Below, piece by piece: positions 55,538 through 64,000 of a stretch of 64,000 bases of DNA (position 1 is the first letter of the stretch; every line of letters starts with the position of its first letter). The stretch spans positions 71,425,528 through 71,489,527 of the forward strand of contig NC_065921.1 in assembly GCF_024586455.1 (NCBI RefSeq), read 5' to 3'. Source of the DNA: Bactrocera neohumeralis. Lineage: Eukaryota > Arthropoda > Insecta > Diptera > Tephritidae. A program made the translations under genes and the position numbers. The notes below the pieces were generated by a model. It ran no database searches, was not told where the DNA came from, and worked only from the letters and a program-made list of their open reading frames with translations.

Positions 55538-57200
55538 TTCGCACGAAAGCACATTCGTCGAAATATTTTTTTTTTCTAGGTTGGTATGACTGTCAGTGAC
55601 ATTAAATGATGATTAACACGTTAATAAAATTAAGGAATTGGTGCTTGAGAATCGACGATTAACAGTCAGAGGACATATTGGAAGGATAAGTGAAAACATA
55701 TTTGAAAGATCATCAGATCAGGTTTCCAAAACACTAAATTTTTTAGAACAAGTAAGGAAGGCCTAAGTTCGGGTGTCACCGAACATTTTATACTCTCGCA
55801 TGATAAAGTGATAATCGAGATTTCATTATACGTCATTTACATATTTTTCAAATACCGTATTTGTGTAAAGTTTTATTCCGCTATCATCATTGGTTCCTAA
55901 TGTATACATATATTATACAGAGAAGGCATCAGATGGAATTCAAAATAGCGTTATATTGGAATAGGGCGTGGTTGTGAACCGATTTCACCCATATTTCGTA
56001 CATGTCAGCAGGGTGTTAAGAAAATATTATGTACCGAATTTCATTGAAATCGGTCTAGTAGTTCCTGAGATATGGTTTTTGGTCCATAAGTGGGCGACGC
56101 CACGCCCATTTTCAATTTAAAAAAAAAGCCTGGATGCAGCTTCCTTCTGCCATTTCTTCCGTAAAATTTAGTGTTTCTGACGTTTTTTGTTAGTCGGTTA
56201 ACGCACTTTTAGTGATTTTCAACTTAACCTTTGTATGGGAGGTGGGCGTGGTTATTATCCGATTTCTTCCATTTTTGAACTGTATATGGAAATGCCTGAA
56301 GGAAACGACTCTGTAGAGTTTGGTTGACATAGCTATAGTAGTTTCCGAGATATGTAAAAAAACTTAGTAGGAGCGGGGCCACGCCCACTTTTCCAAAAAA
56401 AAATACGTCAAAATATGCCCCTCCCTAATACGATCCTTTGTGCCAAATTTCACTTTAATATCTTTATTTATGGCTTAGTTATGACACTTTATAGGTTTTT
56501 GGTTTTCGCCATTTTGTGGGCGTGGCAGTGGGTCGATTTTGCCCATTTTCGAACTTAACCTTCTTATGGAGCCAAGGAATACGTGTACCAAGTTTCATCA
56601 TGATATCTCAATTTTTCCTCAAGTTACAGCTTGCACGGACGGACGGACAGACGGACGGACGGACAGACAGACATCCGGATTTCAACTCTAATCGTCACCC
56701 TGATAACTTTGATATATATAACCCTATATCTGACTCTTTTAGTTTTAGGACTTACAAACAACCGTTATGTGAACAAAATATAAAATATTCTCCTTAGCAA
56801 CTTTGTTGCGAGAGTATAAAAAGAGCGTCACATTAACGTCAGTGGAACAATGCTTTCCGATTACTAGGACGTCTTAAAACGTATTATTACTGGCAATGAG
56901 TCTTGGATCTATGCTTGCGACCCGGAAAAAGACGATCAATTGGCCGAATATTGTGGCTAAGATAACCGAAGCTGAGAAAACACGTCGAAACAGTTAAAAA
57001 CCAAAGTTATGTTGACATTTTTCTTCGATTATCGAGGTGTGGTACATCCGAAAGGCTTCTGACCGGCCAAACTGTCAACAAGGAATGCTATTTGAGTGTT
57101 ATGCGTCGTTTGCACGAAGCTATTCTTAAAAAAAGGTCCGGAATTATATGCCAATAACTCTTGATTTTCGACAGTGAGAACTTTTAAAGATTTTCTGCAA
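55538..57200 (+). mobile_element. mariner split by a family X insertion
   Basis: The left end AATTTCGCACGAAAGCACAT and the VLENRRLTVRG helix-turn-helix remnant (55640-55680) are separated by family X (55747-56823) from the rest. The rest comprises LKRIITGNESWIYACDPEKD (first catalytic Asp changed to Asn, about 56876-56935), KVMLTFFFDYRGVVHPKGF and a YLSVMRRLHEAI-like block. Later motifs are lost. Same mariner lineage as 43780-44400 and 1154-1255. Confidence 0.85.
55747..56823 (-). mobile_element. family X copy nested in a mariner
   Basis: On the + strand it reads AACAAGTAAGGAAGGCCTAA, hairpin GTTCGGGTGTCACCGAAC, through GGGGCCACGCCCACTTTTCC and a (GGACGGAC)n/(AGAC)n run at 56638-56671, to CTTTGTTGCGAGAGTATAAA. 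Both ends are present, about 1,077 bp. It is younger than the mariner it splits. Confidence 0.9.
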
Positions 57201-57554
57201 AACCAGTACTTTAAAAATTAAAGAGACTTGGGAACCTATTTCGTTGAATCGGAAAGATTGAAAATATCCAGTGCTTATTGTAATAAGGTATTTCGAAGAC
57301 ATTTGTCACTTATTTTATTAATGTTTTCTAATGAGTTCAAAGTAAACCGCCGTAAAGTCAGAGCATGGTTCAAAAGTGAGTGCCCAACACGGAGTTTCAG
57401 ACAAGGATGAACCTGAATTATCTTCAGATATTTTTGCTGATCTTAAGATCTTGAAGGTTTTGGTTTTTAGTTAGCCCTAACCTTCAAAAGACGCGTGTAT
57501 AAATTTCACAACTGTCGGATCATTAGTTTGTGAATTATATCATTATGAGTGAAG
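57201..57554. other. spacer, nothing recognised
   Basis: The ORF at 57228-57410 has no recognisable domain. Confidence 0.4.
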
Positions 57555-58375
57555 CAACCTTCAAAATTGTGAAAATAATGGAAAAGAATTTCACGTGTTG
57601 CTAAAATATTGCTTTTTGAAGGAAAAAAATATAGTTGACGCAAAAACTTGGCTTGACGGCGAGTTTTCGTACTTTACCCCAGGAAAATCAACCATCAAGG
57701 ATTGGTATGCTAAGCTAAGACGTGCTGAAATAAGCAACGAAGACGATGAACGCAGTGGATGCCCAAAAGAGGTTCTTGCCGAGGAAGACATAAAAAAAGT
57801 CCACAAAATAATTTTGGATGACCATAAAGTGAAGTTGTTCGAAATAGCAGGCACTCTAAAGATATCAACTGAACATGTAGATTATTTCATTTACGAATAT
57901 TTAGTTATGAGATAGATTTGTGCAAAGTGGGTGGAAAAACCGAAGGCAAAGTTATGGCGTCTGTATTTTGGAATGCGCATGAAATAGTTTTTATAGATTA
58001 TTTTAGAAAAGGAAAGACCAACATCAGCGACTATTATATCGAGCCATTGGACAATTTAAAGGTCGAAATTGCCGAAAAATGGACGCATTTTAAGAAAAAG
58101 AAAGTTCTGATTCACCAAGCCAATGCAGCGTGTCTCAAGTCAGCGAAAACGACGGCAAAATTCCATGAATTGGGCTTCGAATTTCTTCCGGATCCAACGT
58201 ATTCTCCAGATCTGGCTTCCAACCGGCTATTTCCGGTTCTCAGATCTCAAAAGTATGCTTGCTGCGAAAAAATATTCGACAAATGAAGAGGTGATGGTCG
58301 AAACTGAGGCATATTACGAAGCAAAGGAAAAATCACACTGGAAAAATGGTATCAAAAAGTTGGAGGATCACTATT
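57555..58375 (+). mobile_element. mellifera-type mariner, internal-deletion pseudogene
   Basis: The frame 57595-57915 has AKTWLDGEFSYFTPGKSTIK, DWYAKLRRAEIS, ERSGCPKEVLAEEDIKKVHK and KLFEIAGTLKIS, ending at a stop. The frame 57918-58286 resumes with CAKWVGKTEGKVMASVFWNA, showing a deletion that removed the first catalytic motif. HQANAACLKSAKTTAKFHEL follows (second Asp changed to Ala), then FLPDPTYSPDLASN (third Asp kept). The 58123-58377 frame carries EAYYEAKEKSHWKNGIKKLE. Related to 48110-49080. Confidence 0.88.
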
Positions 58376-58455
58376 AGTGAAGGGAACTATGTTGAACAAA
58401 ACAAAGACGACCTTTGCCCAAAAAATGTGTTTTACTATGGTAGGGCAGGGACTTT

Positions 58456-59494
58456 TATACAGGGTTTCGCAAAAGTAATCCTCCAATCAGAAGATGCTAT
58501 AAATTTTGCAATTGACCTCTAATGTCAGTTCTGTTTTCGACATTTGTGTAATAAACACATGCAAAATGCACGTAAATAAACAATGGTACGCTACACTGCT
58601 CCAGAACGCGGGTTATTGGTGACTATTTATTTGACCAATAATCGGTCGGTGACTTTGGCACAACGTGAATTTCGTCGCAGATTTCCTGGCCGTCCGACGC
58701 CGCTCGCCTCGAAGAGACTGGCACAACACGAGATGCTGCCAGGCGTGGCAGGTCCCGGAGTAGCCGTTTTGCAGAGAATATTGTTGCACCAACAAGAGGA
58801 AGATGATTTTTCATCAAAAATAATCATGAGTGATGAGGCCCATTTCCATCTTAGCGGGTACGTAAATAAGCAAAATTTACGCTTCTGGGGCACTGAAAAT
58901 CCGCGTGTAACCCACAAAGAGCCATTACATCCGCTCAAAATCACAGTATGGTGTGCTGTTTTCGCTGGAGGAGTCATCGGACCTTTTTTCTTCGAAGACG
59001 TCGCGGGCCAAACGGTTACTGTGAGTGGTGAGCGCTACAGAGCAGTGATCAACGAGTTCTTCTTGCCGCAACTTGATGAATTGGGATTGGAAAACATGTG
59101 GTTCGAACAGGACGGTGTAACGGCACACACTGCACGTGCCACAACCGATATGCTGAAGAATGCATTTCCCGGGCGCCTAATCTCCCGTTTTGGCGATTTG
59201 CACTGGCCAGCAAGATCGCTTGATTTGACTGCTCCAGACTTCTTTTTGTGGGGCTTTTTGAAGTCGCGGGTTAATGTCAACCAGCCTCAGACTCTTGCTG
59301 CTCTTAAAGACAATATCCGTCAAGAATGTGAGGACCTATCGCCGGAAGTTCGGGCCAAGGTGATGGAAAATGCTATAAAATTTACATGATATCATATTCT
59401 CGACTTGTTGTAAAAAAATTTAAAAGACCAAATAAAAAAAATCCAATTTTTTTTTAAATTACATCGGAAGGTTATTTTTGCGCCACCTTGTATA
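58456..59494 (+). mobile_element. DD41D mariner-like element with both terminal repeats
   Basis: The left end 58456-58484 (TATACAGGGTTTCGCAAAAG...) and right end 59466-59494 (read inward TATACAAGGTGGCGCAAAAA...) match at 23 of 29 positions, with TA at the outer edges as expected for the TA target of this superfamily. It is about 1.04 kb including a 268-codon ORF. It belongs to a different subfamily from the other DD41D copies in this window. Confidence 0.92.
58583..59389 (+). CDS. DD41D transposase with a truncated DNA-binding region
   Basis: An open 268-codon frame inside the element. Residues 1-40 are the first helix-turn-helix (ERGLLVTIYLTNNRSVTLAQ, then FRRRFPGRPTP). Residues 41-75 are an out-of-family seam where the second helix-turn-helix should be. 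From 76 the catalytic domain is intact: IIMSDEAHFHLSGYVNKQNL (D84), ITVWCAVFAGGVIGPFFFED, ENMWFEQDGVTAHTA (D177) and RSLDLTAPDFFLWGFLKSRV (D219). Forty-one residues separate D177 from D219, which defines DD41D. It ends at MENAIKFT, shorter than relatives as I recall them. The intact triad with a damaged DNA-binding half makes autonomous transposition unlikely. Confidence 0.85.
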   Translation: MVRYTAPERGLLVTIYLTNNRSVTLAQREFRRRFPGRPTPLASKRLAQHEMLPGVAGPGVAVLQRILLHQQEEDDFSSKIIMSDEAHFHLSGYVNKQNLRFWGTENPRVTHKEPLHPLKITVWCAVFAGGVIGPFFFEDVAGQTVTVSGERYRAVINEFFLPQLDELGLENMWFEQDGVTAHTARATTDMLKNAFPGRLISRFGDLHWPARSLDLTAPDFFLWGFLKSRVNVNQPQTLAALKDNIRQECEDLSPEVRAKVMENAIKFT

Positions 59495-61175
59495 TACGAG
59501 TACGAACTAGTTGCTGAGTTCTTGATTTTTATTGCTGTAGCCTAACCACCGAATTTTCCTACCTAACCGGATTTCTTTGTCGCAACTGAATAAGTAACTA
59601 TTAGAGCCATTCGTTTCAACAGATTAATATGTAAAGATCTTAATTTTATATGCAATGCATCAAGTGCAAAACTATTGGAAGACCGAGTGCCAGTTTTACG
59701 ACCAACTTAACTATACACAAATCTATAAGTTGTCGTTCAGGCGTTACTCTCGGTCATTGGCGTCTCTTGATATGCTAAAGCCATAAATCTGCAGATTATC
59801 GGCAAAGGACATCATCAACCCATTCTAATTGCATTCAATGTGCAGCTAATCGCATTTTCACGTACTCTCACCAACTCAACTCACTCACTCACCGACCTCA
59901 AACCCAAACACAGCTCGTAAGTAACCTGAGAGCCCAACCAACGTAATTATCAGCAATCAAAAAGGGCAAAAGACATAAAAAAGTATAAAAATATATAAAA
60001 AGTAAAAAGTAAAGAAAATAAACTGAAAATGGAAAATGAGCAGACAATTATTTTTATCGAAGGTGGAAGCTGTACCTACGCTCGCCACAGCCAAAGTTTG
60101 TCGCACAATGTGGCAATCAAACGTTCCGCCGATCTGCCGATCGGCCATGGCGGCAATGAACACCTCATGCACAACAACAATATAGCAACAATTGAGCATT
60201 TTCAGTTGTGCGTTTTTCAGCCTCACGTTTTTTCGTGTTTTTGTTTTTTTTTGCTTTTGGCCAACACTCGAGAGCCACGGCCACAGCATCTATTGCCGAA
60301 CAGCACAAAAGTGCATTTGTTGTTAGAAGAAAGCAAAAAAAAGTGTCGATAAAAAGATCTTTTTATGGCTCAGTTGGTTTGCTGTGGCTCGGTTGGGTCA
60401 ATGTTTGCTTACCTGCTGTGAATTTTTCTTGTTTGTGCACTTTTTGTGTCTTATAAGACGTGTCTTTGTGGAGCATAGCGTAGAGGCTGCATCGCTGGCG
60501 CATTGCCAAAGGTAACGAAGCGCGTTCGCGAAGGTGAAGGCGATCGCGGAACTGGTTTTCGCTTTGCATTGCATGACGTTGCATGTGTTTGGCCAAGTGC
60601 TGGCGGCGTGACGGCGCGACTGCAGCGCGAATACCTTACTTACAAGTCGCGGCGTTGGCATGCTGAAATGGCGTCCATTGGCCACGTCCACTTGGACAGC
60701 GAATGGCTGAAAATGTGATGTGAAAACGCAGTTGCTGCCGCGAGTCATTGCTTAAATAGCCGCTGCTAATACACACACATAAACATGTGTTTTGTGATGC
60801 ATATAGGTGTGTGCGTATGTGTGGAAATAAAATGGTTGGGGTTATGACCAGTTTTGCTCGCGTTGGTCTTGATGCTGTTGCATTTGAGTTTGCACGAAGA
60901 GTTTTCTAGAGTGGCACTTTTTAAAATGACTTTTCAGACGCCAACAAATTCGCTTTGTTGATTCTTTTTATCTACACTGTAATTTCACTACATAAATTCA
61001 GCACGTTAGTAAAGTACTAAAGCCCTTAAAAATACCTTATTCAGCAAGTAATGCAGTAGGAAGCGTATTTTATCTCTTTCAGGACTTATTGAGGAGGTAT
61101 TTGAGTACAAAGAAAAACTTTTATTGACAAATTGATGCAATTATCAGGTAGAACCTCAGATGGATAAGTGCGTTG
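59495..61175. other. unique-looking noncoding DNA
   Basis: A 40-bp family Y-like scrap (ACGAACTAGTTGCTGAG) follows the DD41D element at 59495-59535. 59850-60850 is GC-richer with CTCACTCACTC, TTTTTT and CACA tracts and several ORFs on both strands (60029-60352 +, 60748-60398 -) lacking recognisable domains. It could hold regulatory DNA or unrecognised exons. Confidence 0.35.
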
Positions 61176-61179
61176 TGAT

Positions 61180-63050
61180 CCTTTCTTCTTTACTGGTGTA
61201 GACATCGCTTACGCGGTTATAGCCGAGTTAACAACAGCGCGCCAGTTGTTTCTCCTTTTTGCTACGTGGCGCCAATTGGAGATTACAAGTACAGCCCAGT
61301 CCGTCTCCACCTGGTCTTTCCAACAGAGTGAAGATCTTCCTCTTCCTCTGCTTCCCCCGGCGGGTACTGCGTCGAAACTCTCAGAGCTGAAGTATTTTCG
61401 ACCATTTGGATGACATGACCCAGCCAGCGTAGCCTCTGTCTCTTAATTCGCTGGACTATGTCAATGTTGTCGTATATTTCGTTCCATCGAATGCGGTATT
61501 CGTCGTTGCCAATGCGCAAAGAACCATAAATCTTTCGCAGAACTTTTCTCTTAAAAACTCGTCACTACGACTCATCAGTTGTTGTCATCGTCCAAGCCTC
61601 TGCACCATATAGCAGGACGGGAATAATGAGTGACTTATAGAGTTTGGCTTTTGTTCGTCGAGAGAGAACTTTACTTCTCAATGGCCCACTCAGTCCGCCT
61701 GTTGGTAAGAGTTATTGTGCGTTGGATTTCGATGCAGACGTTGTTGTTGGCTTTAATGCTGGTTCCAAGACAGACAAAATTATCTACGACTTCGTAGTTC
61801 GCACTGTCAACAGTGACTTGAGAGCCAAATTGCGAAAGCGACGACTATTTCTTTGGTGACAGGTGATATTTCGTCTTGCCCTCGTTCACTACCAGACCCA
61901 TTTGTATCGCTTCTTTGTACAACCTAGAGAAAGCATTGGCGTACGCCAGCAGTTGTACACTCTTTTAGAAGATTGTACCTTCTCTATGCAGAGTTGCAGC
62001 TCGAATTGTTTTCTCCAGGAATAGATTGAAGAAATCGCACGATAAGGTGTCACCTTGTTTAAAACTTCGTCTGGTATCGAACGTCCCAGGAAGATCCTTT
62101 CTGATCCTGACAGAGCTTTTGGTATTGCTCAACGTGAGTTTACACAGCCGTATTAGTTTTACGGGGATACTAAATTCAGACATAACGGCATAAATTTGAC
62201 GAAGAGGTGGTGTGTGTGGATCTTCCTTTCACGGGTCTTTTCTAAGATTTGGCGCGTAAATATTTTTCAGTTTTTGCTGTGATTTTCACAAAGCCACACT
62301 GATTCAGTTTTGACGGGGGATTAATCTTTCACGCAATACGCTCGATAGAACCTCATCCATGTTGAGTAGGATTATCCCATAGTTGGCGGGATTGGACAAA
62401 GCACACTAAAAAAATTCCAATGGTCGGGCATGCTTTCGTCCGACCATATTTTACAAAGAAGCGCTGATGTCTGCTCCTTATCAGTTCTTTGTCAACGTAT
62501 TAGAATAGCTAGGCCGGCAATCCGTTAGTCCCCGCCGAGACGGGTAATTGATTGGGGAATCGAGGCTGGAGAGTGTTCCCTTCATAATGTCATCGACGTA
62601 TGTTCCGTCACTAGATCACCTCTGGGGTTTATGCAAGAGTATGTTCCGGTCTTGAAACTTTACATTAGTTACTGCATCTTTATGTTGAATTTTCGAGCAT
62701 TACCACTATCGGCCAGCTTTTCAAGCTCTTCGTACTTACGTATTTTGGCCTCTCTTTTTTTAGTCTCCAAATGCGTCTCGCTTCCATCTTCAACTTTCGG
62801 TATCTTCCCATTCAGCACGTTTTGTGGTCGATTATGACGTCGCGAGGTAGACAGTCTGTTTTCTCTCCACTGTGACACGGCACTCTTCATCTTTTAAGCT
62901 GTTCTATAGGCTTTTCGGAAAACCAATGATTTCATTTGCATCTGTACATAAGGAGTTTGAACTGCCTTGTCACAGTTCCCTTAGAGATCAGGTGCGCAAG
63001 TCGAGTAGAAAGTCGTTCGGTTGTCTGTTGTGATTGCAGCTTCTCGAAGT
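61180..63050 (-). pseudogene. LINE (GAA-tail family), longest copy
   Basis: Minus strand, N to C: SQWRENRLSTSRRHNRPQNV and KKREAKIRKYEELEKLADSG (62890-62669; the linker before the RT), TDKEQTSALLCKIWSDESMP (about 62440-62500), SVRIRKDLPGTFDTRRSFKQ then GDTLSCDFFNLFLEKTIRAA (62183-61965), QLLAYAN (YADD box broken to YAN), VVDNFVCLGTSIKANNNVC, LYGAEAWTMTTTDES (about 61600), KVLRKIYGSLRIGNDEYRIR and RLRWLGHVIQMVEN (61519-61283). The end near 61185 is a TCTTC-rich tract, the complement of the GAA tail. Frameshifted throughout and 5' truncated before the endonuclease. Confidence 0.88.
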
Positions 63051-63054
63051 CGAA

Positions 63055-63295
63055 ACAAGGAAAAAACGTTAACTTCGCCTGCTATAGTAAGCTATAATAC
63101 CCTTTCTTACAGCATAAAGCATAGATACAAATCTTTATCGTCATTGCGAGCCTTCAATCATATTCTATAGTGGGTCGATATCAGCAGTTCCAACAAAAGA
63201 GCACTCGCTTATGAAAAAAAAGACATGCGCATAATATCAGATTGATATCTCTGAAACTGGGGACCAGTTCCGTAGTATATATCTACAGACGATGA
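63055..63295 (-). mobile_element. family Y (DINE-1-like) 3' fragment
   Basis: The + strand reads AACAAGGAAAAAACGTTAAC, TTCGCC...AGCTATAATACCC, TCGATATCAGCAGTTCCAAC and ACTGGGGACCAGTTC, the inverse of the family Y 3' half with a decayed hairpin. Confidence 0.65.
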
Positions 63296-64000
63296 CTTCT
63301 AAAGCACCGAAGTCATAAAATATAGGATTCTCAATGACTTATGATCACATAGAAAAGCAGAGAATATTGCTTCTGATATAATTGGTCATTAGTAGCGCCC
63401 GTGACTAAGTCAATAGTAAATCAATACTTTTTTACTATCTCTATTCATTTAAAATAATGAGAACATAAATATCTATATGTACTTCACTTATGGATGTCTG
63501 TTTCCATGTACTTTTACATATACATATGTATGTATGTATAATAAATCGATCGCTCGAACGCCAGCTTTATCAATAGAGTGCAACAGGGTTAAGCGCGGAA
63601 AAAGTTGAGAGAAAATCAAAAACAGCGACTCTCTATGGTTAGCAATGGCATAATAGAAATTTCCACACACCCAAAAAAGCAAAAAACTTCAAATGATCAA
63701 AATATAACGGAGTAACCGAACAGCCGAACAGAGTTGCAGTTGAACGCCAAATTATCGCTTTGGAACCAACAAATATGAAATCAATGGTTATCGCAATTCC
63801 AATCCGCTATCTTGCTGACCGCCTCACTCACACACACTCACATACACATACTCATGTGTACATAGACAATTGCAGTGCATGCGCGAATCGGCCATGCCGT
63901 TGACGATGCCAAGCGTTGACGATCGGTGCGACGAAGCGCGAATGTCTACGCACAATTGCTTTTTACTGTTTGCTCTCTATTGTATAGAATTCTTATTGCT
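63296..64000. other. unique-looking noncoding DNA to the window end
   Basis: An ACATATGTATGTATGTA microsatellite at 63521-63538 and CA repeats at 63828-63850. GC-richer sequence follows 63870. No exon recognised. Confidence 0.4.

Noticed and set aside
60029..60352. A 107-codon ORF starting MENEQTIIFIEGG.
   Set aside because: The start looks plausible, but the frame soon runs through TTTTTG repeats, has no recognised domain and ends without splice signals.
1..64000. tRNA, rRNA or snRNA genes.
   Set aside because: No cloverleaf with A and B boxes or conserved rRNA block was recognised by eye. A dedicated search could still find one.

Overview
This is an animal nuclear window, almost certainly from a higher (schizophoran) fly and most likely a tephritid fruit fly. 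The evidence is a single-copy windbeutel (ERp29-type) gene close to but distinct from my recollection of the Drosophila protein, DINE-1-like Helentron repeats, several mariner lineages including many DD41D ('rosa'-type) elements, and (ACATACATATGTATGTA)-type microsatellites. No prokaryotic operon, CRISPR array, tRNA or rRNA gene was seen. Assignment to genus is not possible from sequence reading alone.

The only confident host gene is windbeutel (wbl) at 17087-17884 (+). It is an uninterrupted 265-codon ORF with a signal peptide, a CAGC motif, a thioredoxin-like domain, an ERp29 C-terminal helical domain and an ER-retention tail (SDEL). Poly(A) signals lie about 330-350 bp downstream. Its product is expected to act in the ER lumen and, as in Drosophila, to help Pipe leave the ER of follicle cells during dorsoventral patterning.

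Most of the rest is transposable-element debris, layered by nesting. There are four main groups. (1) Mariner/Tc1-type DNA elements: DD34D-like mariners of several lineages (1-277, 1274-1735, 13040-13260, 18560-19790, 20970-21860, 28399-28935, 30015-30300, 43780-44400, 48110-49080, 55538-57200, 57555-58375) and DD41D elements (7695-8950, 19986-20964, 23560-24665, 26660-27580, 34841-35900, 45159-45735, 50925-51720, 58456-59494). (2) Non-LTR retrotransposon remnants: an RTE/jockey-like family with a GAA-rich tail (7448-7612, 14980-15690, 32598-33275, 41060-42260, 61180-63050), R1/LOA-like families with RNase H (1737-2100, 3370-4490, 27720-28345, 36040-37930, 40025-41050, 49095-49870, 51725-52655) and a CR1/jockey-like element (10600-12265). 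(3) Helentron-associated repeats of three related families, called Y (DINE-1-like), X and Z here. (4) A near-perfect-length foldback hairpin at 15856-16071 that none of these explain.

Between the repeats are stretches that look like unique fly intergenic or intronic DNA (about 4.5-5.9, 25.5-26.6, 28.9-30.0, 33.4-34.7, 38.2-39.3, 45.9-47.0, 49.9-50.9, 54.4-55.5, 59.8-61.1 and 63.3-64.0 kb). They carry TTG/CAA runs, CA repeats and GC-richer blocks, but no exon I can support. All transposase and reverse-transcriptase frames appear broken or internally deleted. The one partial exception is the DD41D element at 58.5 kb, whose 268-codon ORF is open with its catalytic triad present but lacks most of its DNA-binding region.
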